Shown here: positions 1-7,373 of the stretch, piece by piece | Position numbering within the stretch: the stretch's first letter is position 1 | Layout of the letters: every line of letters starts with the position of its first letter | Origin: Deltaproteobacteria bacterium | GTDB lineage: Bacteria; Desulfobacterota; Desulfomonilia; UBA1062 | Assembly: GCA_015486075.1 (NCBI GenBank) | Contig: WFSG01000031.1 | Span: forward strand, 1 to 32,325 | Direction: 5' to 3' | DNA: 32,325 bases | Made by a program: the position numbers and the translations under genes | Notes under the pieces: generated by a model | Told to the model about the DNA's origin: nothing | The model's database searches: none | Seen by the model: the letters and a program-made list of their open reading frames with translations, nothing else

Positions 1-420
1 GTATGGGTATAAGAGGGCAAGGTGGCGCAGGTTGTGGCGGATGGAGATACAGGATTTTCTTATTGCTGCTGTACAGAACATCTCCATCCTTATAAGGCAT
101 ATGACAGGGAAGAAGACAGAGTGTAAGGCACAGGGAAGGCAAAGGAAGATCTCTATAGCCAGGAATAATCCTTTTTACTATGGCTATTTCTCGTTCTTGA
201 CCAGATACAGCTTATTTACAAGATATCTAGGTCTTACCCCTACTCCAAGTCCCACTTAATCCCCATATGAACAAGTTACCCAAAACTTTCTTAAACCACT
301 ATTCGGGCAACAAGCCCCTGAAACCTTAAACCTGACACCTGAAACCTTAAACCTGACACCCGGAACCCTGTCTTTCCCTATGCCTTCTGCCTTGTTTTCT
401 AGCTGAAGACTGATGGCTTT
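1..420. repeat. Intergenic heptad-repeat element A (left end outside window)
   Basis: No credible gene lies here. The right part (about 317-394) is a run of degenerate 7-bp units such as CCTGAAA, CCTTAAA, CCTGACA and CCCGGAA. A 21-bp block of three units at 317-337 is repeated exactly at 338-358. The left part (1-150) has the opposite, G-rich orientation (GGGTATAA, AAGGCACAGGGAAGGC), so the two sides face each other as imperfect inverted arms. The 19 bases at 376-394 match 2180-2198 of element B with one mismatch, which shows that the copies are related. Two local inverted repeats lie in the left and middle parts. The weak ORF at 32-259 has no ribosome-binding site and no recognisable protein, so I treat it as noise. 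Function unknown. Confidence 0.75.
39..89. repeat. 10-bp perfect inverted repeat (hairpin) inside element A
   Basis: GGATGGAGAT at 39-48 is the exact reverse complement of ATCTCCATCC at 80-89, separated by 31 bases. It could form a hairpin in DNA or RNA. It is not followed by a T-run on either strand, so it does not look like an intrinsic terminator. A second nested inverted repeat lies downstream: ATAGCC at 155-160 against GGCTAT at 182-187, with AGGA and TCCT inside. Confidence 0.6.
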
Positions 421-504
421 TTCAACAGGCCGCGGGCAATAATTACATAGCTAGGCTGTCTGTCAGGCGTTTTTTCCGGGTTTTACTATGTTGGCGAAAT
501 TAGG

Positions 505-533
505 TTGATAGCTGGTTACGAATGATATATTAC
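505..533 (+). promoter_or_regulatory. Probable sigma-70 promoter of asnS
   Basis: TTGATA at 505-510 resembles a -35 box. Downstream, TATATT (526-531, spacer 15) or TATTAC (528-533, spacer 17) could be the -10 box. The expected start of transcription is about 15-20 bases before the asnS ribosome-binding region. The neighbouring sequence 421-504 holds nothing else I can recognise. The call rests on similarity to consensus only. Confidence 0.35.
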
Positions 534-558
534 GGAACACAAAAAACGGGGTGTTATA

Positions 559-1851
559 ATGCCAGAATGCACCATATCTGAATTTCCGGCCCACGTGGGC
601 GAGCTGGTGACTATAAGGGGCTGGGTGCAGAACAGGAGATCTAGCGGAAAGATATCCTTTCTAATAATAAGGGACGGTAGCGGGATATGCCAGGCGGTTA
701 TAACCAGAGATGTGGCGGGAGAGCCGTACCAGGAGATAAAGAAGCTTCCCCTGGAGTCATCGGTTATTGTAAGTGGCGTTGTCATCATGGAGGATAGGGC
801 ACCCGGCGGCTATGAAATGCAGGTAAAAGGTGTTGAGATAGTAAGCAAGGCGGATGAGTTTCCCATCGGCAAGAAGGAACACGGCCCAGATTTTTTGCTA
901 AGTCACAGGCATCTGTGGCTACGTTCGCCCAGGCAGATAGCCATACTTAGGATAAGGGATACACTTGTAAGACACGTGAGGGCCTATTTTGCAAACAAGG
1001 GTTTCACCCTCGTTGATACCCCCATATTTACCACCACTTACGGCGAGGACTCCACAAACCTCTTTTCTGTCGAGTATTTTGACCTTGGAAAAACTTACCT
1101 CACGCAGACCGGCCAGCTTTATCTCGAGGCAGCCATATTTGCCCTGGGCAGGGTCTATTGCCTGGGACCTACGTTCAGGGCGGAGAAGTCAAAGACAAGG
1201 AGACACCTAACTGAGTTCTGGATGGCAGAGGCTGAGATGGCCTTCTGTGATCACGAAAAGAATCTCGAGATCCAGGAGGATTTCGTGAGCTACGTAGTTC
1301 AGAACACTATTGCAGACAGGGAGAACGAGCTGAGGCTTTTGGAAAGGGATACTGAACAACTAAAGAAGGTCAGGCCACCTTTTTACAGGATCAGCTACGA
1401 TGATGCAATAGAGCTCTTGAGGAAAAAGGGCCATGAGACAGCTTGGGGAGAGGACCTCGGAGGAGACGAGGAGACGCTTATCTCCAATACCTTTGATAAG
1501 CCGGTTTTTATAGAGAACTACCCGAGGAAGATAAAGGCCTTCTACATGAAGCAACACCCTGAAAGAAAGGATTGTGCATTGTGCGCTGATCTCCTTGCCC
1601 CCGAGGGGTACGGCGAGATAATAGGTGGATCACAGAGAGAAGATGATATAGGTGTACTTCTGAAGTCTATGCAAGAGCATGCTCTTGATCCAGCTAGGTA
1701 TGCTTGGTACGTTGACCTCAGGAAATACGGATCAGTACCACATTCCGGGTTTGGCCTTGGAATTGAGAGGACCCTGAGCTGGATATGCGGTCTTCACCAC
1801 GTGAGGGAGACAATACCCTTCCCGAGGATGCTTTATAGGGCCTATCCATAG
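559..1851 (+). CDS. asnS: Asparagine--tRNA ligase
   Basis: Class II aminoacyl-tRNA synthetase that charges tRNA-Asn with asparagine using ATP in the cytoplasm. The first ~100 residues form the OB-fold anticodon-binding domain (VTIRGWVQNRRSSGKISF). The rest is the class II catalytic core. Motif 2 appears as GPTFRAEKSKTRRHLTEFW, and motif 3 as GFGLGIERTLSWICG followed by RETIPFPRM, a tail typical of AsnRS rather than AspRS. At 430 residues it has the usual length. The ATG start has a GGGGTG ribosome-binding site five bases upstream. It stands alone behind element A and is convergent with tRNA-Gly. An archaeal-type AspRS is the main alternative, but the C-terminal motifs argue for AsnS. Confidence 0.95.
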   Translation: MPECTISEFPAHVGELVTIRGWVQNRRSSGKISFLIIRDGSGICQAVITRDVAGEPYQEIKKLPLESSVIVSGVVIMEDRAPGGYEMQVKGVEIVSKADEFPIGKKEHGPDFLLSHRHLWLRSPRQIAILRIRDTLVRHVRAYFANKGFTLVDTPIFTTTYGEDSTNLFSVEYFDLGKTYLTQTGQLYLEAAIFALGRVYCLGPTFRAEKSKTRRHLTEFWMAEAEMAFCDHEKNLEIQEDFVSYVVQNTIADRENELRLLERDTEQLKKVRPPFYRISYDDAIELLRKKGHETAWGEDLGGDEETLISNTFDKPVFIENYPRKIKAFYMKQHPERKDCALCADLLAPEGYGEIIGGSQREDDIGVLLKSMQEHALDPARYAWYVDLRKYGSVPHSGFGLGIERTLSWICGLHHVRETIPFPRMLYRAYP

Positions 1852-1863
1852 AAAAGGGGTTAT

Positions 1864-1938
1864 TGGAGCGGGAAACGGGATTCGAACCCGCGACCATAAC
1901 CTTGGCAAGGTTACACTCTACCGCTGAGTTATTCCCGC
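1864..1938 (-). tRNA. tRNA-Gly (anticodon GCC)
   Basis: Read on the minus strand, the sequence begins GCGGGAA and ends TTCCCGC, a perfect 7-bp acceptor stem. The anticodon loop TTGCCAA sits on a 5-bp stem (AACCT/AGGTT) and gives anticodon GCC. The T arm has GGTTCGAAT. The discriminator base is U, as expected for glycine tRNA, and the 3' CCA is encoded (TGGA at 1864-1867 on the plus strand). The D arm (CTCAGCGGTAGAG) is also normal. It is convergent with asnS, 12 bases away. Confidence 0.96.
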
Positions 1939-1955
1939 TCAAAGTGTATGGATTT

Positions 1956-1984
1956 TATATAACTATCTGGTATTTTTTTGTCAA
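1956..1984 (-). promoter_or_regulatory. Promoter of tRNA-Gly
   Basis: On the minus strand a perfect -35 box TTGACA (1984-1979) is followed by a 17-base spacer and TATATA (1961-1956). Transcription would start near 1949, about 10 bases before the mature tRNA 5' end at 1938. This is one of the best consensus promoters in the window, as expected for a stable RNA. Repeat element B begins only 16 bases upstream of the -35 box. Confidence 0.7.
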
Positions 1985-2000
1985 CCCCTGACTTGAACGG

Positions 2001-2240
2001 AAGGTATAAGGTATAGGGTACAAGGTGCAAGGTATAAGGCTTAAGGCACAGATGCCGGTTTCCAGGTAGAGGAAAGGCGTAATGAGCATTCAGCTTTCAG
2101 CGAAAAAAGTTTGACCATAAACCTTACACCTCGAACCTTTCACTATTTTTACCCGGAACCCGGCACCTGGAACCTCTAGCCCTATGCCTTCCGCCTTGAG
2201 CCTTGAACCCCTATACCTTACACCTTAAACCCTATACCTT
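2001..2240. repeat. Intergenic heptad-repeat element B
   Basis: From 2001 to 2049 the sequence reads as seven consecutive 7-mers: AAGGTAT, AAGGTAT, AGGGTAC, AAGGTGC, AAGGTAT, AAGGCTT, AAGGCAC. After a non-repetitive centre (about 2070-2115) the opposite orientation takes over to about 2240, with units such as ACCTTAC, ACCTTAA, ACCCTAT and ACCTTGT. The element is therefore an imperfect inverted repeat built of 7-bp units. The stretch TTTTTACCCGGAACCCGG near 2147-2164 has a close counterpart in element C near 12265-12282. No coding potential is seen. Function unknown. Confidence 0.8.
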
Positions 2241-2302
2241 GTCTTTTAATAGACCATGGACAACTTATTGAAACTTTGGGCATGAAGTGTTAACCTCTTT
2301 AT

Positions 2303-2665
2303 ATGTTGTCGATAGGATACAGGCTTTGGGTGGAAAAGGATGGTGTACCTCTCTTTGGTCCAGGCCTGTACGAGCTGCTTTTCCTCGTAAAGATCAAGGG
2401 TTCCCTGCATAGTGCTGCTAAGGAGCTCCGTATGTCCTATAGGGCTGCATGGGGCATGGTTAGGGAACATGAGAAAAGGATCGGTATAAGCCTGCTTGAG
2501 AAGGGTAGGCATGGAAGAACAGGCGCTCACCTGACTAAAGAAGGTATAAAGGTTCTGAAGCTCTACGAGGAAATAACCTCCAGGGTATCAAGGCTTATCT
2601 CTTCTGGCGAAATAAATGCTATCCTGAGGAGCATGGAGGAACTCTCGGACTCGGATGAGAGCTGA
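2303..2665 (+). CDS. ModE-like winged-helix DNA-binding protein
   Basis: A 120-residue protein made almost entirely of a ModE/LysR-type winged helix-turn-helix: LLFLVKIKGSLHSAAKEL, then MSYRAAWGMVREHEKRIG, then the wing with GRTGAHLTKEGIKVLKLYEE. This matches the N-terminal DNA-binding domain of the molybdate regulator ModE. The molybdate-binding TOBE domains of full ModE are missing, and the tail after residue ~95 is short and acidic. It is probably a transcription factor, but its ligand, if any, cannot be told. The start ATG lacks a clear Shine-Dalgarno site. The last 11 bases overlap pgpA, so it is the first gene of the long downstream train. No molybdenum gene is nearby. Confidence 0.75.
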   Translation: MLSIGYRLWVEKDGVPLFGPGLYELLFLVKIKGSLHSAAKELRMSYRAAWGMVREHEKRIGISLLEKGRHGRTGAHLTKEGIKVLKLYEEITSRVSRLISSGEINAILRSMEELSDSDES

Positions 2666-3125
2666 TCAACTCAGGTTTACCCTATACAGGTGGATCGCCA
2701 CTTTCTTCGGTGCTGGATATTCACCAAGAATACCCGGAACGATAGGGACAGTGGCAACAATACCACTGTTTCTCTTGATACGGGGGCTATCATTCTTGTG
2801 GTACTCAGCCGTTGTCTTTGTGATAACCCTGGCTGGTATATACACCTCTTCGGCGATGGAGAAGGAATGGGGAAAAGATCCTTCAATGGTTGTAATAGAC
2901 GAGGTGGCTGGATTTCTGGTGGCTCTTGTACCAAGGCCCAGGAAGTGGCAAACGATCCTTTATGCCTTTGTTATCTTCAGGGCCCTTGATATACTCAAGC
3001 CACCACCCATAGGTACTGTGGACAAAAAGGTGAAAGGTGGTCTAGGTATCATGGGGGATGACCTGCTGGCAGGGGGTATGACCGCCTTGATACTGAGTAT
3101 CATGGGATGCCTGGTGAAGAGATGA
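2655..3125 (+). CDS. pgpA: Phosphatidylglycerophosphatase A
   Basis: Integral membrane lipid phosphatase that dephosphorylates phosphatidylglycerol phosphate to phosphatidylglycerol. The 156-residue length fits PgpA. Family motifs are visible in order: SPRIPGTIGTVATIP near the N-terminus, DPSMVVIDEVAGF with the conserved acidic pair in the middle, FRALDILKPPPI, and GGLGIMGDDLLAG near the C-terminus. Hydrophobic segments at about 33-60 and in the final 20 residues suit a membrane protein. Its start overlaps the ModE-like gene by 11 bases, and its stop overlaps the cinA start (ATGA). Translation of the three is probably coupled. Confidence 0.93.
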   Translation: MRADQLRFTLYRWIATFFGAGYSPRIPGTIGTVATIPLFLLIRGLSFLWYSAVVFVITLAGIYTSSAMEKEWGKDPSMVVIDEVAGFLVALVPRPRKWQTILYAFVIFRALDILKPPPIGTVDKKVKGGLGIMGDDLLAGGMTALILSIMGCLVKR

Positions 3126-4222
3126 TGAGGCAAGCTGCGGTCTTGATAACTGGTAGCGAGATAATAAGCGGCCTGAGACAGGATGTACTGGTATCTCCCT
3201 TTGCGCGCATGTTGAAGGCAAAGGGTGTCGAGGTGAGAGAGGTAAGGATGATAGGGGACGATCCCTCAATGGTCCTTTCTTCTGTCGAGGACATGGCCAG
3301 AAGTACCAACCTTGTCATAGTAACAGGCGGCCTTGGCGATACACCAGATGATAGATCCCACACCGTTATTGAAGAACTGAAGCTTAGGTTCAGCTCGGCC
3401 AGGATACGTTACCTGGATAATCCGGTTGGCCTTGCAAGAGGGGTCGAAGTGGAAATCAAGGGCACAAGGGTAATATTCATGCCAGGTGTGCCCCACGAGG
3501 CAAAGGCCATGCTGGAAGGTGTTATTAAGTCTTTGCCTGATCGGGGACCGGATACAACCACGGTTGCCGTATTCGGACTCAGGGAGACTGAGGCGGCAAA
3601 TATGCTCGGCGACCTTGCCAATGAATGCAGTTTCCTTCCAAAGGACATGGAGATAAAGATCCTTGTACCTATGGGTCTGGAGACAAGGGTAAGGGAGATC
3701 CTTGGCAGATTTGCCCTAGATGGCGAAGACCTGTGTAGCTCGTTTGCTTCTACTATGAGGTCGAGGGGACTCACTGTGGCATGTGCTGAGTCGATAACAG
3801 GTGGACTTATCGCTCACCTAATAACGCAATTACCCGGTAGTTCAGAGTACTTCAAAGGAGGCATAGTAGCATACAGCAATGATATAAAGGAGAATGTTCT
3901 CGGCGTACCACGGGAGACCCTTGCTGCACACGGTGCAGTGAGCAGGGAGGTGGCCGATTCCATGCTCCTTGGTGTACTTGGTACGACCGGTGCTGACGTT
4001 GGTATGGCCACGACCGGGATTGCAGGTCCCTCCGGCGGTACAAAGGATAAACCCGTGGGTACCGTATGGATAGCAGTTGGTTCCACGGAACAGCGCCAAT
4101 CCAGGCGGTTCGTATTTCCGTTCCAGAGGGATGGTAACAAGCTGGTTACCGCCAAGGTGGCACTGTTTATGTTGAGGTCACTAGTACATGATAAGGACAT
4201 TCATAGCAATACCCTTGCCTGA
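3122..4222 (+). CDS. cinA: CinA family protein (MoaB-like domain plus nicotinamide-nucleotide amidase domain)
   Basis: The N-terminal half is a MoaB/MogA-like COG1058 domain (ITGSEIISG, VIVTGGLGDTPDD, FMPGVPHEAKAM). The C-terminal half is a PncC-type NMN deamidase domain (CAESITGGLIAHLITQLPG, FKGGIVAYSNDIK, TTGIAGPSGG). PncC recycles nicotinamide mononucleotide made by NAD-dependent DNA ligase, and in some bacteria CinA is tied to competence. I chose the ATG at 3122, which overlaps the pgpA stop as ATGA. An upstream ATG at 3107 and the ATG at 3125 are alternatives. About 366 residues is somewhat short for full CinA (~410), and the linker between the domains looks reduced. It overlaps thpR by 35 bases and lies two genes before recA. 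Confidence 0.92.
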   Translation: MMRQAAVLITGSEIISGLRQDVLVSPFARMLKAKGVEVREVRMIGDDPSMVLSSVEDMARSTNLVIVTGGLGDTPDDRSHTVIEELKLRFSSARIRYLDNPVGLARGVEVEIKGTRVIFMPGVPHEAKAMLEGVIKSLPDRGPDTTTVAVFGLRETEAANMLGDLANECSFLPKDMEIKILVPMGLETRVREILGRFALDGEDLCSSFASTMRSRGLTVACAESITGGLIAHLITQLPGSSEYFKGGIVAYSNDIKENVLGVPRETLAAHGAVSREVADSMLLGVLGTTGADVGMATTGIAGPSGGTKDKPVGTVWIAVGSTEQRQSRRFVFPFQRDGNKLVTAKVALFMLRSLVHDKDIHSNTLA

Positions 4223-4739
4223 GCACGTAAAGAAAGAGGTTCACAGGGTAATTGGACTACTTAGGCAGCGCAACAGGGGCGTCCGGTGGGTAAAGCCGGA
4301 TAATATGCACCTGACACTCAAGTTTCTCGGAAACATAGATGAATCTTTCGTGGACGATATATCTCGTGCACTAGATGATATTGCATCTCATTACGCCCAG
4401 CTAGAGCTGTCTATAGATAGGCTTGGGAGTTTCCCTGGACCTGAGAGGCCAAGGGTAATATGGGTGGGGCTGGACGGTGACTTGAAAAGTCTCAGTGAGA
4501 TCGCCCGGGATATAGACGGCATGGCCACAGACTTCGGGGTGAAGAGGGAAACAAGGCCTTTCAGGGCACATATCACCCTGGGTAGACTAAAGATTCCAAC
4601 TATGATAGATATGGATGTGCAACTGGATAACTTGGGTTTTCAGTCAACCGAGTTGTTATTCTTTAAAAGCGAGCTATTACGAAATGGTGCTCGTTACACC
4701 GTGCTTCACAGGAGCAAATTAATATCTCAAGGAGGATAG
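4188..4739 (+). CDS. thpR: RNA 2',3'-cyclic phosphodiesterase (2H family)
   Basis: Member of the 2H phosphoesterase / LigT family, which opens 2',3'-cyclic phosphates at RNA ends. The two catalytic H-x-T/S-x motifs are intact: MHLTLKFLG (His near residue 42) and AHITLGRLK (His near residue 128). Other family marks are RTFIAIPLP at the start and [14 protein letters not shown] in the middle. The length of 183 residues is normal. The start lies inside the end of cinA, and recA follows after one base. The real substrate in the cell is not clear for this family. Confidence 0.92.
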   Translation: MIRTFIAIPLPEHVKKEVHRVIGLLRQRNRGVRWVKPDNMHLTLKFLGNIDESFVDDISRALDDIASHYAQLELSIDRLGSFPGPERPRVIWVGLDGDLKSLSEIARDIDGMATDFGVKRETRPFRAHITLGRLKIPTMIDMDVQLDNLGFQSTELLFFKSELLRNGARYTVLHRSKLISQGG

Positions 4740-4740
4740 C

Positions 4741-5775
4741 ATGGAAGAGGGGAGAAAACAGGCCCTTAAGGATGCCATATCAAAGATAGAGAGGACCTTT
4801 GGCAAGGGTTCCATAATGAGGATGGGCTCTGACTCTATAGCAAAAGGAATCCCCGTGATATCGACGGGTTCGTTGTTGCTTGATCACGTTGCACTTGGAA
4901 TAGGTGGCATACCCAGAGGCAGAGTCACAGAGATATACGGATCCGAGTCATCAGGTAAAACCACGCTCTCTCTGCACTGTATTGCATCGGCGCAACGGGT
5001 AGGTGGTATTGCCGCTTTCATAGATGCAGAGCATGCGCTTGATATTACATATGCCAAAAAACTTGGGGTGAACATAGATGACCTTCTGGTATCCCAGCCC
5101 GACTCGGGTGAACAGGCGCTTGACATAGCCGAGACCTTGGTGCGCTCCAATGCCGTGGACATCATCGTGGTGGATTCTGTGGCAGCCCTTGTTCCAAGGG
5201 CTGAGATCGAGGGTGATATGGGCGATGCGCACATGGGCCTACAGGCGAGGCTTATGTCGCAGGCACTAAGGAAGCTCTCAGGGGCAATATCAAAGACCAA
5301 CACGACTGCGGTGTTCATAAACCAGACAAGGCAGAAGATAGGTGTGTTCTATGGTAATCCAGAGACCACTACGGGTGGCAATGCACTCAAGTTCTATGCA
5401 TCTGTAAGGTTGCAGATAAGAAAAGCCGATGTAATCAAAGAGGGTAGCACTATAGTGGGCAACCGTACAAAGGTGAAGGTAGTAAAGAATAAGTTGGCTC
5501 CGCCATTCAAGGAGGTGGAGTTCGACATCATGTTTGGGGAAGGGATCTCCAGGTACGGGGAGGTTCTGGATGTTGGCTCTAGGAGTGATATAGGCATAAT
5601 AGAGAAAAGCGGTGCGTGGTACAGCTACAACAAGCAGAGGCTCGGCCAGGGCAGGGAGGCGGCCAAGGCATTTCTGAAGGAGCACCCTGAGATCTTCGAG
5701 GAGATCTACACGGCAGTGAGGCAGAAGCTTGCGCCGTTTCCTGCAGAAGAGCAACCTGCCGAAGAAGGGGAGTAA
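4741..5775 (+). CDS. recA: Recombinase RecA
   Basis: DNA strand-exchange ATPase for homologous recombination and the SOS response. The sequence is typical throughout: [19 protein letters not shown] at the N-terminus, Walker [11 protein letters not shown] near residue 67, Walker B region [20 protein letters not shown], the L1/L2 DNA-binding loop region with [19 protein letters not shown], and [13 protein letters not shown]. The 344-residue length is normal, and it ends in the usual acidic tail ([12 protein letters not shown]). A strong AAGGAGG Shine-Dalgarno site lies before the ATG. The stop overlaps the pilT start (TAATG). I did not find a clear LexA box directly upstream, and expression may come from a promoter further up the train. 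Confidence 0.98.
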   Translation: MEEGRKQALKDAISKIERTFGKGSIMRMGSDSIAKGIPVISTGSLLLDHVALGIGGIPRGRVTEIYGSESSGKTTLSLHCIASAQRVGGIAAFIDAEHALDITYAKKLGVNIDDLLVSQPDSGEQALDIAETLVRSNAVDIIVVDSVAALVPRAEIEGDMGDAHMGLQARLMSQALRKLSGAISKTNTTAVFINQTRQKIGVFYGNPETTTGGNALKFYASVRLQIRKADVIKEGSTIVGNRTKVKVVKNKLAPPFKEVEFDIMFGEGISRYGEVLDVGSRSDIGIIEKSGAWYSYNKQRLGQGREAAKAFLKEHPEIFEEIYTAVRQKLAPFPAEEQPAEEGE

Positions 5776-6953
5776 TGATTGAAATAAACGAGATACTAAA
5801 AAAAGCCGTGGGCATGAAGGCCTCTGACATACATATGAAGGTAGGCCTGCCGCCTGTGATAAGGCGCTACGGCGCACTGATGGCACTCAAGGATTTTCCA
5901 AGGCTAAAGAGCGAGGAGATAGCAGAGATTGCCTTTGATCTCATGAGTCAGTACCAGAAGGCGAAGTTCGAGACAACGAGCGAGATAGATTTTGCCTATT
6001 ACTTGCCGGAAGTTGCACGTTTCCGTGTCAACTGCTTCAAGCAGAGAGGTAACTTTGGTATTGTATTCAGGGCCGTACCCACAGAGCCACCAGAGCTGGA
6101 TACGCTTAATCTTCCAGATGTGATAAAGACCATAAGCATGGAGACGAAGGGCCTGATCCTTGTAACGGGAACAACGGGCTCGGGTAAATCGACCACCCTG
6201 GCAGGCATGGTGCACCACATCAATACCTACAGGAACTGCCATATAATTACCATAGAGGATCCCATTGAATTCATACACAGGGATAGGAAGTCAATCATAA
6301 ACCAGAGGGAAGTGGGCTCTGATACGAACTCCTTTGCCATGGCATTACGGGCGGCATTGAGGCAGGATCCTGATGTTATAATGGTCGGCGAGATGAGGGA
6401 CAAGGAAACAATAGACATTGCTTTGACCGCGGCAGAGACAGGTCATCTCGTGATATCTACGCTGCATACCCTGGACGCTGTGGAGACTATAATGAGGATT
6501 ATAGCTGTATACCCGCCATACCAGCATCAGCAGGTGCGCATACAACTCTCGGGTGTATTGAGAGCCGTTATATCCCAAAGGCTCATGCCCAGGATGGATG
6601 GTAATGGCATGATCCCTGCTGCCGAGGTAATGGTCTCGACGGAGAGGATAAAGGAATGCATAATGGACGAGACAAGGACATCCGAGATAAACGATGCCAT
6701 AGCCCAGGGCACGATATCCTACGGTATGCAGACGTTTGACCAGTCCCTGATGTCCCTGGCGCAGAAGGGCCTCGTGTCTTACCACGAGGCCCTCAGGCAG
6801 TCCACCAATCCAAATGACTTTGAGCTCAGAATGAAGGGTATTGTAGGGACCAGCGATTCAAGGTGGGACCAGTTCGTCCCCGCTGAAAAGGCCCAGGAGG
6901 AAAAGCCTGGTGACAAACCGCAGATCTTCAGGGAAACAGAATTTAAAAAATAA
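5775..6953 (+). CDS. pilT: Type IV pilus retraction ATPase, PilT/PilU family
   Basis: Hexameric secretion-type ATPase that drives pilus retraction from the inner face of the cytoplasmic membrane. The N-terminus has the PilT-type start (ILKKAVGMKASDIHMKVG). Walker A GTTGSGKSTT is near residue 132, the Asp box near IITIEDPIEFIH, Walker B as DPDVIMVGEMRD near residue 200, and the His box as ETGHLVISTLHT. At 392 residues it is about 40 longer than classic PilT because of a charged C-terminal tail (after about residue 355). That length leaves PilU or another PilT paralogue possible. It overlaps recA by one base and separates recA from recX. No other pilus genes occur in the window. Confidence 0.88.
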   Translation: MIEINEILKKAVGMKASDIHMKVGLPPVIRRYGALMALKDFPRLKSEEIAEIAFDLMSQYQKAKFETTSEIDFAYYLPEVARFRVNCFKQRGNFGIVFRAVPTEPPELDTLNLPDVIKTISMETKGLILVTGTTGSGKSTTLAGMVHHINTYRNCHIITIEDPIEFIHRDRKSIINQREVGSDTNSFAMALRAALRQDPDVIMVGEMRDKETIDIALTAAETGHLVISTLHTLDAVETIMRIIAVYPPYQHQQVRIQLSGVLRAVISQRLMPRMDGNGMIPAAEVMVSTERIKECIMDETRTSEINDAIAQGTISYGMQTFDQSLMSLAQKGLVSYHEALRQSTNPNDFELRMKGIVGTSDSRWDQFVPAEKAQEEKPGDKPQIFRETEFKK

Positions 6954-6963
6954 CAGAGAGGCC

Positions 6964-7373
6964 ATGGGGTATGCCTTGGAAGTACTATCGAGAAGGGCCA
7001 TATCCTCGGCAGAACTAAAAAAAAACTTCAAGACAGGCATGCAACAGAAGATGTAATCGATGCCACCATATCCAGGCTGAAAGAACTTGGCTATATTAAC
7101 GACGAAGAATACGCCGTGCGCAGAGCGCAGGTGCTTGCATCAAGGGGATACGGCAACTATTACATACAATATACCCTTGAGAGAATAGGCCTTCCGGAGG
7201 ATCTCGTGGAAATGGCAACTAAGAAGGCTACCGAGATCCTTGGAGAGGAGGATAGAATAAAGGCCGTGATGAGGAAGAAGATTAACCTTGATAAAGAAAG
7301 GCTTATTAGGCATCTTTCTTACAGGGGTTTCAACATGGAGACCATACTAAGGGTTATGAAAGAGGAGATTTGA
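6964..7373 (+). CDS. recX: Regulatory protein RecX, split by an apparent frameshift in an A9 run
   Basis: RecX binds RecA filaments and modulates RecA activity. The N-terminal part starts at ATG 6964 (MGYALEVLSRRAISSAELKK), just after GAGAGG. This frame then meets a stop at 7054-7056. The rest of RecX, including TEDVIDATISRLKELGY and NDEEYAVRRAQVL, continues in the next frame to 7373. The switch falls in a run of nine A at 7017-7025. One extra A, or a -1 slip, would join them into a normal ~136-residue protein. Without the shift, only an internal GTG at 7116 gives an 85-residue fragment. Causes could be a sequencing error, slippage by polymerase or ribosome, or true mutation. The stop overlaps alaS (TGATG). 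Confidence 0.82.

Noticed and set aside
32-259. 75-residue plus-strand ORF in element A
   Set aside because: No ribosome-binding site, no recognisable motif, and it runs through repeat-like DNA and a hairpin. Probably random.
317-358. CRISPR-like direct repeats in element A
   Set aside because: The 21-bp units are directly adjacent without spacers and are made of 7-bp subunits, so this is a tandem repeat.
2001-2049. Eukaryotic telomere contamination
   Set aside because: The heptads are degenerate, in opposed orientations, and embedded between bacterial genes.
3107-3121. Upstream ATG of cinA adding five residues
   Set aside because: ATG 3122 gives the usual ATGA overlap with pgpA, and CinA homology begins right after it.
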